Shown: positions 8,711-16,457 of the stretch, piece after piece
How the letters are laid out: each line of letters starts with the position of its first letter
How positions within the stretch are numbered: position 1 is the first letter of the stretch
Assembly: GCF_014655715.1 (NCBI RefSeq)
Contig: NZ_BNBM01000003.1
Location: 1-64,000, forward strand
Direction: 5' to 3'
Origin: Streptomyces lanatus
GTDB taxonomy: Bacteria > Actinomycetota > Actinomycetes > Streptomycetales > Streptomycetaceae
DNA: 64,000 bases
Notes under the pieces: model-generated
Database searches by the model: none
What the model was told of the DNA's origin: nothing
The model's input: only the letters and a program-made list of their open reading frames with translations
Made by a program: the position numbers and the translations under genes

Positions 8711-9856
8711 ATGGGTGAGGACGGACGGCTCGCGGCCGTGGTGGCGCTGGCGCAGGGGATGGCGGCGGCGCACACCCCTCGTGAGTCCTGGCGGGCGGCG
8801 GCGCTGGGGGCGTGTCGGGCGCTCGCCGGGAGTTTTGCCGCGCTGTCGGTGTGGGAGCGGGAGCTCGGGCGGTTGCGGGTGCTGGTGAATGTGGGGGAGC
8901 GGACCCGGGGTGAGGAGGAGTTTCCTGGGGACGAGGCGTATCCGGTGCATCAGTTTCCGGAGATCACCGAGTTTCTGCATGAGCGGTGGGTGGCCGGGGG
9001 TGAGCCCAATGCCTGGGTGGAGACCGCCGAGGGGCCGGCCGCGGGGCATCCCGGGTACATCCATCAGCGGGTGGCCGCGCTACGGCGCCGTGGGCGGGGG
9101 TGCTGTGTCGTCGCGCCGGTCGTGCTGAACGGGCGGGCGTGGGGGGAGCTGTATGTCGCGCGGGCCGCGGGGGCGCCGGTCTTCGACCGGGGGGACGCCG
9201 ACTTCGCGACCGTGCTGGCCTCCGTCGTGGCCGCGGGGCTGGCGCAGAGCGAGCGGCTTGAGGAGGCCCGGCGGCTGGCGTTCACCGATGCGCTGACCGG
9301 GCTGGCGAATCGGCGGGCCGTCGATGTGCGTCTTGAGGAGGCGATCGAGCGGCATCGGCGGGACGGGGTCGTCGTCAGTCTCGTGGTGTGTGACCTCAAT
9401 GGGCTCAAGCGGGTCAACGACACCCGGGGGCATGCCGTCGGCGACCGGCTGCTGGAGCGGTTCGGGTCGGTGCTGTCGTTGTGCGGGGCGATGCTGCCGG
9501 GGGCGCTCTCGGCTCGGCTGGGCGGGGACGAGTTCTGTCTGCTGGTGGTGGGGTCCGCTGCCGACGATGTGGTGAAGGCGGCGGATGAACTGTGCCGTCG
9601 GGCGGGGGAGTTGGAGCTGGGGGAGGGGGTGGCGTGCGGGGTCGCGTCCACCGGGGACCCGATCGGGGCCGTGCGCTCCGCCCGGCGGTTGTTCCGGCTC
9701 GCGGACGCGGCCCAGTACCGGGCGAAGGCCATGCGGGCCGACCGGCCTGTCGTGGCGGGCCGGGAAGGGCCGGACGACCCTGTGGTGCGCCTCGCCGACG
9801 AGCCCTTCGGGGAGGGGGTGGCGGAGCGGCGACGGTTCCGGGGGCGGCCGACGTGA
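8711..9856 (+). CDS. GAF-GGDEF diguanylate cyclase
   Basis: A 381-residue soluble protein. A GAF-type sensor domain occupies about residues 10-175. A GGDEF domain follows, with FTDALTGLANRRA, the CDLNGLKRVNDTRGHAVGD metal/substrate region and an intact RLGGDEF active site. It should make cyclic di-GMP from two GTP. The position equivalent to the RxxD inhibitory site upstream of GGDEF is occupied by unrelated residues, so product inhibition at a canonical I-site is not expected. Domain order and locus resemble the Streptomyces protein called CdgE, as I remember it. GTG 8708 and ATG 8711 are alternative starts, and the only ribosome-binding-like GGAG is very close, so translation may use a leaderless message. 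Confidence 0.88.
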   Translation: MGEDGRLAAVVALAQGMAAAHTPRESWRAAALGACRALAGSFAALSVWERELGRLRVLVNVGERTRGEEEFPGDEAYPVHQFPEITEFLHERWVAGGEPNAWVETAEGPAAGHPGYIHQRVAALRRRGRGCCVVAPVVLNGRAWGELYVARAAGAPVFDRGDADFATVLASVVAAGLAQSERLEEARRLAFTDALTGLANRRAVDVRLEEAIERHRRDGVVVSLVVCDLNGLKRVNDTRGHAVGDRLLERFGSVLSLCGAMLPGALSARLGGDEFCLLVVGSAADDVVKAADELCRRAGELELGEGVACGVASTGDPIGAVRSARRLFRLADAAQYRAKAMRADRPVVAGREGPDDPVVRLADEPFGEGVAERRRFRGRPT

Positions 9857-9899
9857 CGGCACCCACTCGCGCTGTAAGGGGTGTACCGGTCATCCACTA

Positions 9900-9928
9900 G
9901 TGACATCTTCGTCTTCACTGCGTACGCT
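9900..9928 (+). promoter_or_regulatory. Predicted hutH promoter, leaderless
   Basis: GTGACA (9900-9905), a 17-base spacer, and TACGCT (9923-9928) match a vegetative promoter. Transcription should begin 7-8 bases after the -10, at or next to the ATG at 9936. No Shine-Dalgarno is present, so a leaderless mRNA is predicted. Confidence 0.6.
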
Positions 9929-9935
9929 CCTGAAT

Positions 9936-11480
9936 ATGGATATGCACACTGTGGTGGTGGGGACGTCCGGGGTCACCGCGTCCGACGTTCTTGCTGTGGC
10001 GCGGGGTGGGGCCCGGGTCGAGCTGTCTGCCGAGGCTGTCGCGGCGCTCGCCGCCGCTCGGGGGATCGTGGATGCGCTGGCTGCCAAGCCTGATCCTGTC
10101 TATGGCGTGTCCACGGGGTTCGGTGCGCTGGCGAGCCGGCACATCAGTCAGGAGCTGCGGGCTCAGTTGCAGCGCAACATCGTTCGCTCGCACGCCGCCG
10201 GCATGGGGCCGCGGGTGGAGCGGGAAGTCGTACGGGCTCTGATGTTCCTGCGGCTGAAGACCGTCTGCTCGGGGCACACGGGCGTGCGGCCCGAGGTCGC
10301 TCAGACCATGGCCGATGTGCTCAACGCGGGGATCACGCCCGTCGTGCACGAGTACGGCTCTCTCGGGTGCTCCGGGGACCTCGCTCCGCTCTCGCACTGC
10401 GCGCTCGCGCTGATGGGCGAGGGGGACGCGGAAGGACCGGACGGGGTCGTGCGGCCCGCCGGGGAACTGCTCGCCGAGCACGGCATCGCGCCGGTCGAGC
10501 TGCGGGAGAAGGAGGGGCTCGCCCTCCTCAACGGCACCGACGGCATGCTCGGCATGCTGGTCATGGCCCTCGCCGATCTGGACGGCCTGTACAAGGCCGC
10601 CGACGTCACCGCCGCCCTCAGCCTCGAGGCGCTGCTCGGCACCGACAAGGTGCTCGCGCCCGAGCTGCACGCCATCCGGCCGCACCCCGGGCAGGGCGCC
10701 TCCGCCGCCAACATGCTGGCCGTGCTGAAGGGTTCGGGGCTGACCGGGCATCACCAGGACGACGCGCCGCGTGTGCAGGACGCGTACTCCGTGCGGTGTG
10801 CTCCGCAGGTCGCCGGGGCCGGGCGGGACACCATGGCGCATGCCCGGGTCGTGGCGGAGCGGGAGCTGGCCTCCGCCGTCGACAACCCTGTTGTGCTGCC
10901 TGACGGGCGTGTGGAGTCCAACGGCAACTTCCACGGGGCGCCCGTCGCCTACGTCCTCGACTTCCTCGCCATCGCCGTCGCCGACCTCGCCTCCATCGCC
11001 GAACGCCGCACCGACCGGCTGCTGGACAAGAACCGCAGCCATGGGCTGCCGCCGTTCCTCGCCGACGACCCCGGCGTCGACTCGGGGCTGATGATCGCCC
11101 AGTACACGCAGGCCGCCCTGGTGAGCGAGCTGAAGCGGCTCGCCGTGCCCGCCTCGGCCGACTCCATCCCCTCCTCGGCCATGCAGGAGGACCACGTCTC
11201 GATGGGCTGGTCCGCCGCCCGCAAGCTGCGTACCGCCGTCGACAACCTCACCCGGGTTCTCGCCGTCGAGCTGTACGCCGCCACGCGCGCCATAGAGCTC
11301 AGGGAGGGGCTCGCCCCGGCGCCCGCCTCGCAGGCCGTCATCGACGCCGTACGGGGTGCCGGTGTCCGGGGTGCGGGGCCCGACCGGTTCCTGGCGCCGG
11401 ACCTCGCCGCGGCCGACGCGTTCGTGCGCGGCGGGGAGTTGGTCGCGGCGGCCGAGAAGGTCACCGGGCCGTTGCAGTGA
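9936..11480 (+). CDS. hutH: Histidine ammonia-lyase
   Basis: A 514-residue enzyme deaminating histidine to trans-urocanate, the first step of histidine catabolism. The electrophilic MIO prosthetic group forms autocatalytically from the tripeptide at residues 145-147. Here it is Cys-Ser-Gly (GCSGDLAPLSH) and not the common Ala-Ser-Gly. I recall the same Cys variant in S. griseus HutH, so it is a streptomycete feature and not a defect. YGVSTGFG, NGTDGMLG and the ELREGL region are all intact. ATG 9936 is preferred over ATG 9942 because it coincides with the predicted start of transcription. No other hut gene is adjacent. A strong terminator follows. Confidence 0.95.
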   Translation: MDMHTVVVGTSGVTASDVLAVARGGARVELSAEAVAALAAARGIVDALAAKPDPVYGVSTGFGALASRHISQELRAQLQRNIVRSHAAGMGPRVEREVVRALMFLRLKTVCSGHTGVRPEVAQTMADVLNAGITPVVHEYGSLGCSGDLAPLSHCALALMGEGDAEGPDGVVRPAGELLAEHGIAPVELREKEGLALLNGTDGMLGMLVMALADLDGLYKAADVTAALSLEALLGTDKVLAPELHAIRPHPGQGASAANMLAVLKGSGLTGHHQDDAPRVQDAYSVRCAPQVAGAGRDTMAHARVVAERELASAVDNPVVLPDGRVESNGNFHGAPVAYVLDFLAIAVADLASIAERRTDRLLDKNRSHGLPPFLADDPGVDSGLMIAQYTQAALVSELKRLAVPASADSIPSSAMQEDHVSMGWSAARKLRTAVDNLTRVLAVELYAATRAIELREGLAPAPASQAVIDAVRGAGVRGAGPDRFLAPDLAAADAFVRGGELVAAAEKVTGPLQ

Positions 11481-11486
11481 CGGGCG

Positions 11487-11518
11487 GAGGGCCCTGCCGT
11501 ACGGACGGCAGGGCCCTC
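11487..11518. terminator. Bidirectional intrinsic terminator between hutH and a convergent lipoprotein gene
   Basis: A perfect 14-bp stem, GAGGGCCCTGCCGT (11487-11500) with ACGGCAGGGCCCTC (11505-11518), closes a 4-base ACGG loop. It lies between the hutH stop and the convergent stop at 11526. There is no T-run, as is usual for Streptomyces. Confidence 0.85.
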
Positions 11519-11525
11519 GCCGCTA

Positions 11526-12287
11526 CTACTTCAGCTTGGCCGACTGTGCCTCGATGACCGCGGTCGGGACCGTGTAGTCCTTGCCGGTCATCAGGGCGCC
11601 CAGGTTCATCGTGTAGTACGTCGCCACCGTGTTGCCCTTACGGACGACCTCGGCGTGCACCTTGCCGGTGGCGCCGTCCTCCAGGTCCGACGTCAGGGCG
11701 AACGCCACCGACTCGTCGCCGGTGCCCGAGCCCTTCTCGGAGACGACCTCGGTGAACTTCGCCTGGTCGCTCTTCTGGCCCGCGCTGAAGCCGCCGGCGC
11801 AGTTCTCGATCGCCTCGGAGACGGACTTGACGGCCGCTTCCGCGCCGTCGCCGTCGTAGGACGACAGGCCCACGACCGTGACGTTCCTGCTCATCGACTC
11901 ATTGAGCGCGTCCTCGATGTCGCCCTCGGACATGTCCTCCAGGGACTTGGAGGCGGCGTCGGTGGGCTTCTTCTCCTCCGTGGCCGACGTCCTGGCCTCG
12001 GTGGCCGCGTCGCCCGGGGCGAGGCCGCTGACGACGTAGACGAGCGGCTTGCACTTCTCGTCGCCGTTGATCTCGCTCTTGGCGGACGGGAGTTGCTTGG
12101 TCCCGGTCGCCGAGACCTCGTGCCCGTCGACATCGCCCTCGGCGATGATCTTCTTCTTCAACTCCGCGGCGCTGAGCGCCTTCGCGTCGGAACCGGCGGA
12201 GTCCCCGCCGCAACCCGTGACAAGGACGCACGTCAGCGCGCTCACAACAACCGTGGCGGCTACACGCACGCCCGATGATCTCTTCAT
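11526..12287 (-). CDS. Secreted lipoprotein of unknown function
   Basis: A 253-residue lipoprotein. The basic N-terminus MKRSSGVRVAA, a hydrophobic core and lipobox LVTGC (Cys at about residue 26) mark it for lipidation and surface retention. The mature part is Ala/Asp/Glu-rich with two cysteines (EKCKPL, ENCAGG) that may pair. No catalytic motif is seen, and it resembles actinobacterial lipoproteins with an LpqN/LppX-like beta layout only loosely. ATG 12287 is chosen because it puts a normal n-region before the lipobox; a frame extension to 12323 would give an over-long leader. Confidence 0.8.
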   Translation of the reverse strand: MKRSSGVRVAATVVVSALTCVLVTGCGGDSAGSDAKALSAAELKKKIIAEGDVDGHEVSATGTKQLPSAKSEINGDEKCKPLVYVVSGLAPGDAATEARTSATEEKKPTDAASKSLEDMSEGDIEDALNESMSRNVTVVGLSSYDGDGAEAAVKSVSEAIENCAGGFSAGQKSDQAKFTEVVSEKGSGTGDESVAFALTSDLEDGATGKVHAEVVRKGNTVATYYTMNLGALMTGKDYTVPTAVIEAQSAKLK

Positions 12288-12329
12288 GCGCGGACTATGA
12301 AGCCCCGGTGAAGAGGACGTCAAGTGATA

Positions 12330-12671
12330 TCAAAAACCGAGACGTTCCCGGCGGACCGCATAGGTCACGAAGCCCGCGCCCAGCGCGAGGAAGGTGGTCC
12401 CGCCGATGATGTACGGCGTGGTGTCGAAGCTTCCCGTGTCGGCGAGCCGGGTGTCGGCCGCGGTGCCGCTGCCCGTATCGTCGGCCGCGGCCCGCGCCTG
12501 CTGGGTGACCTGCGTCGACGGGGTCGCCGAGGGCGTCGTTCCGCCCGGCTCGTCGCCGCCCGTCGCGTTCGCGGAGGGGACGAACCACAGGGCGCCCAAC
12601 AGGGCCCCCGCGGCGGTGGCGGTCAGCAGCGATCGGCGTGCGGTGGACGACGATCGGTGAGCGGCGGACAC
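12330..12671 (-). CDS. LAxTG cell-wall-anchored surface protein (sortase E-type substrate)
   Basis: A 113-residue exported protein. It has a signal peptide (about residues 1-36, ending S-A-N-A) and a short Thr/Ser/Ala-rich mature region. The C-terminal sorting signal LADTG (about residue 76) is followed by a hydrophobic helix and the charged tail RRERLGF. LAxTG is the motif used by class E sortases of Streptomyces, the enzymes that anchor long chaplins. The mature domain is only about 35 residues, so it resembles a small wall-linked spacer more than an enzyme. GTG start with AAGGGGA upstream. No sortase gene lies in the window. Confidence 0.8.
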   Translation of the reverse strand: MSAAHRSSSTARRSLLTATAAGALLGALWFVPSANATGGDEPGGTTPSATPSTQVTQQARAAADDTGSGTAADTRLADTGSFDTTPYIIGGTTFLALGAGFVTYAVRRERLGF

Positions 12672-12780
12672 GGAATATCGATCCCCTTGTGGTGCTGGCG
12701 AATTGGCCGTGTGGGGCGATGTTAGTGAAAGTCGCGGGTCACGGGAAAGTCACGGGAGAAATGCGCCGTACTCTCCGGGC

Positions 12781-13134
12781 ATGAGTACTGAAGAAACATC
12801 ACGTTTTGTGCGGCTTCGCGTGGAACTCGTTCTCGAAGTGGACGACGCGGACGCCGTCACCGGGGCCGCGCTGCGGCGTATCGCCGAGGACACCACCGTG
12901 CCGGTCGATGAACGAGTCCACGCCGAGAGTGCTGTGACGGAAGACACTGCGGAGGCCCTCGCCTATCTCGTCGATCCGTTCGACCTGGTCAGCGATGTGC
13001 CCGGGGTCGAACTCGCCCAGGCCTCCTGGTCCAGCGAGCGCATCGAGTACGACCCGGATTCGCCGGACTGGGACCTCGGCGAGGATGATGGTGAGGAGGA
13101 CTTCGACGGCGAGGGGGCCGTACGGGCCGGCTGA
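12781..13134 (+). CDS. Conserved acidic hypothetical protein
   Basis: A 117-residue, very acidic, soluble protein beginning MSTEETSRFVRLRVELVLEV and ending in a run of Asp/Glu/Gly. No cysteine, signal peptide or membrane helix is present. The first 60 residues look like a small alpha/beta fold; the tail is probably disordered. I do not recognise a function. ATG 12781 is used because it begins at the start of clear coding bias. The gene is closed by a textbook terminator 22 bases after the stop, so it is a single-gene unit. Confidence 0.72.
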   Translation: MSTEETSRFVRLRVELVLEVDDADAVTGAALRRIAEDTTVPVDERVHAESAVTEDTAEALAYLVDPFDLVSDVPGVELAQASWSSERIEYDPDSPDWDLGEDDGEEDFDGEGAVRAG

Positions 13135-13155
13135 GGCGTCTTGGGGAATTCGTGA

Positions 13156-13181
13156 CCCCGGGCGGCAACCGCCGCCCGGGG
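13156..13181 (+). terminator. Intrinsic terminator after the acidic hypothetical gene
   Basis: An 11-bp perfect stem CCCCGGGCGGC (13156-13166) and GCCGCCCGGGG (13171-13181) with AACC loop is followed by TTTCGTCGT. Confidence 0.85.
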
Positions 13182-13382
13182 TTTCGTCGTCTCATGACGC
13201 GCACTGACCGACATCCGTGCCATCAGCACCACCGGTACCACCAGCACCACTCGTCCCATCGGACGTGGTGTGCCCCACACCTCCTAGGGATGTGGAACGG
13301 GACGAACCGGTCGTAGCGTTGAAGATTCTTGACGGGGACTCTCGGGCGTTTTGGGGATTCGGGAAAGATGGAGAAGCGAGTG

Positions 13383-14624
13383 ATGACGAACAGTAGGCGG
13401 CGCAAGGGCCTGACGGTCGCGTCCGCACTGCTCGGCGGTGTCCTGGTGCTCTCGGCCTGCTCCGGCGGCGACGACGCCTCCGCGAGCGACGGCGACACCT
13501 CGCAGGCCAAGGTCGACGAGGCGGCAGCCAAGAAGACCTCCGAGGCCCAGATCAAGATCACGCCCGAGGACGGCTCCGACAACGCCTCCATCAACAGCTC
13601 CGCCGTCACCGTGAGCAAGGGCTCGCTCACCGAGGTGACGATGACGACCGCCGACGGCGCCGCGGTCGAGGGCGCGATATCCGCCGACAAGACCAGCTGG
13701 AAGCCCAACGCCCAGCTGGAGCGCTCCACGACCTACAAGGTCGCCGTCACCGCGAAGGACTCCAAGGGCCTGGAGGCCCACGAGAACGGCACCTTCACCA
13801 CCGTCTCCCCGAAGAACAGCTTCCTCGGCTACTTCACGCCGGAGGACGGCTCCACCGTCGGCGTCGGCATGCCGGTCTCGATCAACTTCGACAAGGCGAT
13901 CAGCAACAAGGCGGCCGTCCAGAAGGGCATCACCGTCTCCAGCACCAGCGGCCAGGAAGTGGTCTGCCACTGGTTCAACGACACCCGCATGGACTGCCGG
14001 CCCGACGAGTACTGGAAGGAGGGCTCGACCGTCACCATGAAGATGGCCCTGGACGGCGTCGAGGGCTCCGACGGTGTCACCGGCGTCCAGGAGAAGACGG
14101 TCACCTTCAAGATCGGCCGCAACCAGGTGTCGTACGTCGACGCGAAGACCAAGCAGATGAAGGTCACGCAGGACGGCAAGACCGTCAAGACCATCCCGAT
14201 CTCCGCCGGTTCCCCGGACAACAAGACCTACGAAGGCACCATGGTCATGTCCGAGAAGTTCACGGAGACGCGCATGAACGGCGCGACCGTGGGCTTCACC
14301 GACGACGACGGCAAGGGCGAGTACGACATCAAGGACGTGCCGCACGCCATCCGGCTGTCGACCTCCGGCACCTTCATCCACGGCAACTACTGGGGCGCCA
14401 AGTCCATCTTCGGCAGCGTGAACACCAGCCACGGCTGTGTGGGCCTGTCCGACACCAAGGGCGCCAAGGACAAGGGCACCGCGGGCTACTGGTTCTACAA
14501 CAACTCCATCGTCGGTGACGTCGTGGTCGTCCAGAACACCGGTGACAAGACGATCGCGCCGGACAACGGCCTCAACGGCTGGAACATGGACTGGGCGCAG
14601 TGGAAGGCCGGTTCGGCCGTCTGA
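13383..14624 (+). CDS. L,D-transpeptidase lipoprotein with Ig-like domains
   Basis: A 413-residue envelope enzyme. It has a lipoprotein signal with lipobox VLSAC at about residues 20-24, two Ig-like domains (about 55-250), and a C-terminal YkuD catalytic domain. That domain contains HGNYWG and the active-site SHGCVGL, with nucleophile Cys352. Such enzymes form 3-3 cross-links in peptidoglycan, and Ig-fronted lipoprotein forms are typical of actinobacteria. ATG 13383 follows GGAGAAG at good spacing; ATG 13368 is an alternative. The gene is isolated, with a 16-bp-stem terminator right after it. Confidence 0.93.
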   Translation: MTNSRRRKGLTVASALLGGVLVLSACSGGDDASASDGDTSQAKVDEAAAKKTSEAQIKITPEDGSDNASINSSAVTVSKGSLTEVTMTTADGAAVEGAISADKTSWKPNAQLERSTTYKVAVTAKDSKGLEAHENGTFTTVSPKNSFLGYFTPEDGSTVGVGMPVSINFDKAISNKAAVQKGITVSSTSGQEVVCHWFNDTRMDCRPDEYWKEGSTVTMKMALDGVEGSDGVTGVQEKTVTFKIGRNQVSYVDAKTKQMKVTQDGKTVKTIPISAGSPDNKTYEGTMVMSEKFTETRMNGATVGFTDDDGKGEYDIKDVPHAIRLSTSGTFIHGNYWGAKSIFGSVNTSHGCVGLSDTKGAKDKGTAGYWFYNNSIVGDVVVVQNTGDKTIAPDNGLNGWNMDWAQWKAGSAV

Positions 14625-14638
14625 CGCCTGTCTTCCGA

Positions 14639-14673
14639 CCGATGCCGCTCCTGATACTCAGGGGCGGCATCGG
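14639..14673. terminator. Long-stem terminator after the L,D-transpeptidase gene
   Basis: A 16-bp stem (14639-14654 with 14658-14673) is perfect except for one G-U wobble and has a 3-base TAC loop. TGTTTCC follows. It lies 15 bases after the stop codon. Confidence 0.85.
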
Positions 14674-14759
14674 TGTTTCCGGGGTGGTTCCCAGCCTTCT
14701 CATCCCCCTCTTATCCCGGCCTTATCCAGTCATCACGCGCCGTCCCTAGCTTGCGGCGC

Positions 14760-16223
14760 ATGTTCTTCACCTACCTGAGGCGCGAGCTGCGCCGCCGCAG
14801 AAAGGCGGCCCTCGTCGTCGCCTCCGGACTCGCGCTGGGCATCGCGCTGGTCATCGTGGTCAACTCCGTGTCCTCCGGCATGAGCCAGGCCCAGGACAAG
14901 GTCCTTCAGTCGCTGTACGGCCTGGGCACGGACATGACCGTCACCAAGGCCGCCGAGCCGGCGGCGAGCTCCTCGGAGCGCCCGCGCTTCCGATTCGACG
15001 CGCAGGCCGACGGCTCCGACGACGAACAGTCCAGCGACCGGGTCATGGTCCAGGGCTTCCAGACGCTGTCCGCCTCGACCGTCACCAAGGTCGGCGCACA
15101 GGACGGTGTCTCCGACGCGGTCGGCGGGCTGTCCCTCCAGGTCATCAAGGTCAGCGGACAGTTCACGCGGGGTGAGTTCCAGCAAGGGCAGCAAGGGCAG
15201 CAGGGGCAGCAGGGCGGAGAGCCCGGGCAGCAGGCGCCGCAGGGCGAAGTGCAGGGCGGTGGCGCCGACTTCGACGTCAACAACTACTCCGTGTACGGCG
15301 CGGACGTCACCAAGCCGGCGCTCGGCCCGCTGACCTCCTCGAAGATCACCAGCGGCCGTACGTTCAAGTCGACGGAGACCAACGCCAAGGTCGTCGTCGC
15401 CGACACCTCGTACGCCAAGGAGAAGAAGCTCAAGGTCGGTTCGACCGTCACGGTCAAGGGCACCAAGTTCGAGGTCATCGGCATCGCCACCCCCGACAGC
15501 GGGGACGCCGCCGCCAACCTCTACATCCCGCTGAAGCAGGCGCAGACGCTGGCCGACGCGAAGGACAAGGTCACGACGATCTATGTCAAGGCGACGGATT
15601 CGCAGCAGATCGGTGCGGTCAAGTCCTCGATCCAGGACAACATCTCCGGTACGACGGTGACGACCTCGGCCGATCTCGCTGACACGGTGTCGGGGTCGCT
15701 GTCCACGGCGTCCTCGCTGGCGACGAGTGTCGGCAAGTGGCTGTCGATCGCGGTGCTCGTGGCGGCGTTCCTGGTGGCCGGTCTGCTCACCTCGTCCGCC
15801 GTGTCGCGGCGGGTGCGGGAGTTCGGGACGCTGAAGGCGCTGGGGTGGAAGTCGGGGCGGGTGACCCGGCAGGTGGTCGGCGAGGCGATCGTGAACGGGC
15901 TGCTCGGTGGGGTGCTGGGGATCGGGGTCGGGCTCGCGGGCGCCTATGTGGTGACGGCGATCAGTCCGACGCTGCAGGCCCAGTTGGGTGGGGGTGCCGG
16001 GGGCGGCGGCGGGGGCGGTATGGGGGGTGGTCCGGGTGGTGGCGGTCCTATGCGGCAGACGGCATCCACGACGCTGGAAGTCGCCCTGACTGCGCCGGTG
16101 AGTCTTACGACCGTTGCGCTGGCGGTCGGGCTGGCCGTGACGGGTGGGCTGATCGCGGGGGCGTTCGGCGGCTGGCGTGCGTCACGACTGCGGCCTGCGG
16201 ATGCGCTGCGGCGCGTGGAATAG
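14760..16223 (+). CDS. MacB/FtsX-type ABC exporter permease
   Basis: A 487-residue permease. TM1 is near the N-terminus (about residues 16-38), then comes a large extracytoplasmic domain (about 40-320) and three C-terminal helices (about 325-350, 375-405, 440-470). The end SRLRPADALRRVE is typical of the FtsX/MacB permease family. Two low-complexity insertions stand out: a Gln/Gly tract of repeated Q-Q-G units (DNA about 15180-15215) in the periplasmic domain, and a run of about 20 mostly Gly residues (DNA 15985-16050) between TM3 and TM4. It pairs with the ATPase gene at 16458, after a 234-base spacer filled with repeat sequence. The substrate is unknown. Confidence 0.9.
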   Translation: MFFTYLRRELRRRRKAALVVASGLALGIALVIVVNSVSSGMSQAQDKVLQSLYGLGTDMTVTKAAEPAASSSERPRFRFDAQADGSDDEQSSDRVMVQGFQTLSASTVTKVGAQDGVSDAVGGLSLQVIKVSGQFTRGEFQQGQQGQQGQQGGEPGQQAPQGEVQGGGADFDVNNYSVYGADVTKPALGPLTSSKITSGRTFKSTETNAKVVVADTSYAKEKKLKVGSTVTVKGTKFEVIGIATPDSGDAAANLYIPLKQAQTLADAKDKVTTIYVKATDSQQIGAVKSSIQDNISGTTVTTSADLADTVSGSLSTASSLATSVGKWLSIAVLVAAFLVAGLLTSSAVSRRVREFGTLKALGWKSGRVTRQVVGEAIVNGLLGGVLGIGVGLAGAYVVTAISPTLQAQLGGGAGGGGGGGMGGGPGGGGPMRQTASTTLEVALTAPVSLTTVALAVGLAVTGGLIAGAFGGWRASRLRPADALRRVE

Positions 16224-16228
16224 CCGAC

Positions 16229-16335
16229 GTGGGCTGTGGCTGGGGGGTGTCGCTCACCCGCGCTGGCGGGCTGCCGCTGCGCCCACCCGTGCTGCCCCAG
16301 CGGCACGACTGCCCGCAGCTAGGTAGGCGTGACTG
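16229..16335 (+). repeat. Possible second dispersed intergenic repeat module
   Basis: This stretch between the permease and ATPase genes contains internal complementary blocks (GCGGGCTGCCGCTGCGCCCACCC and AGCGGCACGACTGCCCGCAGCT) and no coding frame. I recall nearly this wording recurring in Streptomyces intergenic regions, often joined to the element at 16344. Only one copy is in the window, so the call rests on memory. Confidence 0.4.
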
Positions 16336-16343
16336 CAACCCCC

Positions 16344-16397
16344 CAGGGGCGCGGGGCTGTATCGATATGCGGCTCCGCCGCGTGGGCGCGACCAGCC
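16344..16397 (+). repeat. 54-bp dispersed intergenic repeat, copy 1
   Basis: This copy matches 62960-63013 at 51 of 54 bases without gaps, in the same orientation. The core has the small palindrome GCGGC-TCC-GCCGC. The outer parts can pair through GGGGCTG and CAGCCCC, giving a long stem-loop. It sits between two genes of one ABC transporter, where it could attenuate or process the transcript. Confidence 0.85.
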
Positions 16398-16457
16398 CCC
16401 ACTCACCCGCACTCGGAAAACAACTCGCACCACCCCCGAACCCTCCCAGGAGCCACC

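Noticed and set aside
13294..13334. GGAAC and TTGACG elements as an ECF or vegetative promoter for the L,D-transpeptidase
   Set aside because: No -10 of either type is found at the required distance.
15180..15215. AGCAGGGGC-like tandem units considered as a CRISPR or satellite array
   Set aside because: The units are short, in frame and code for Q-Q-G repeats inside the permease; there are no spacers.
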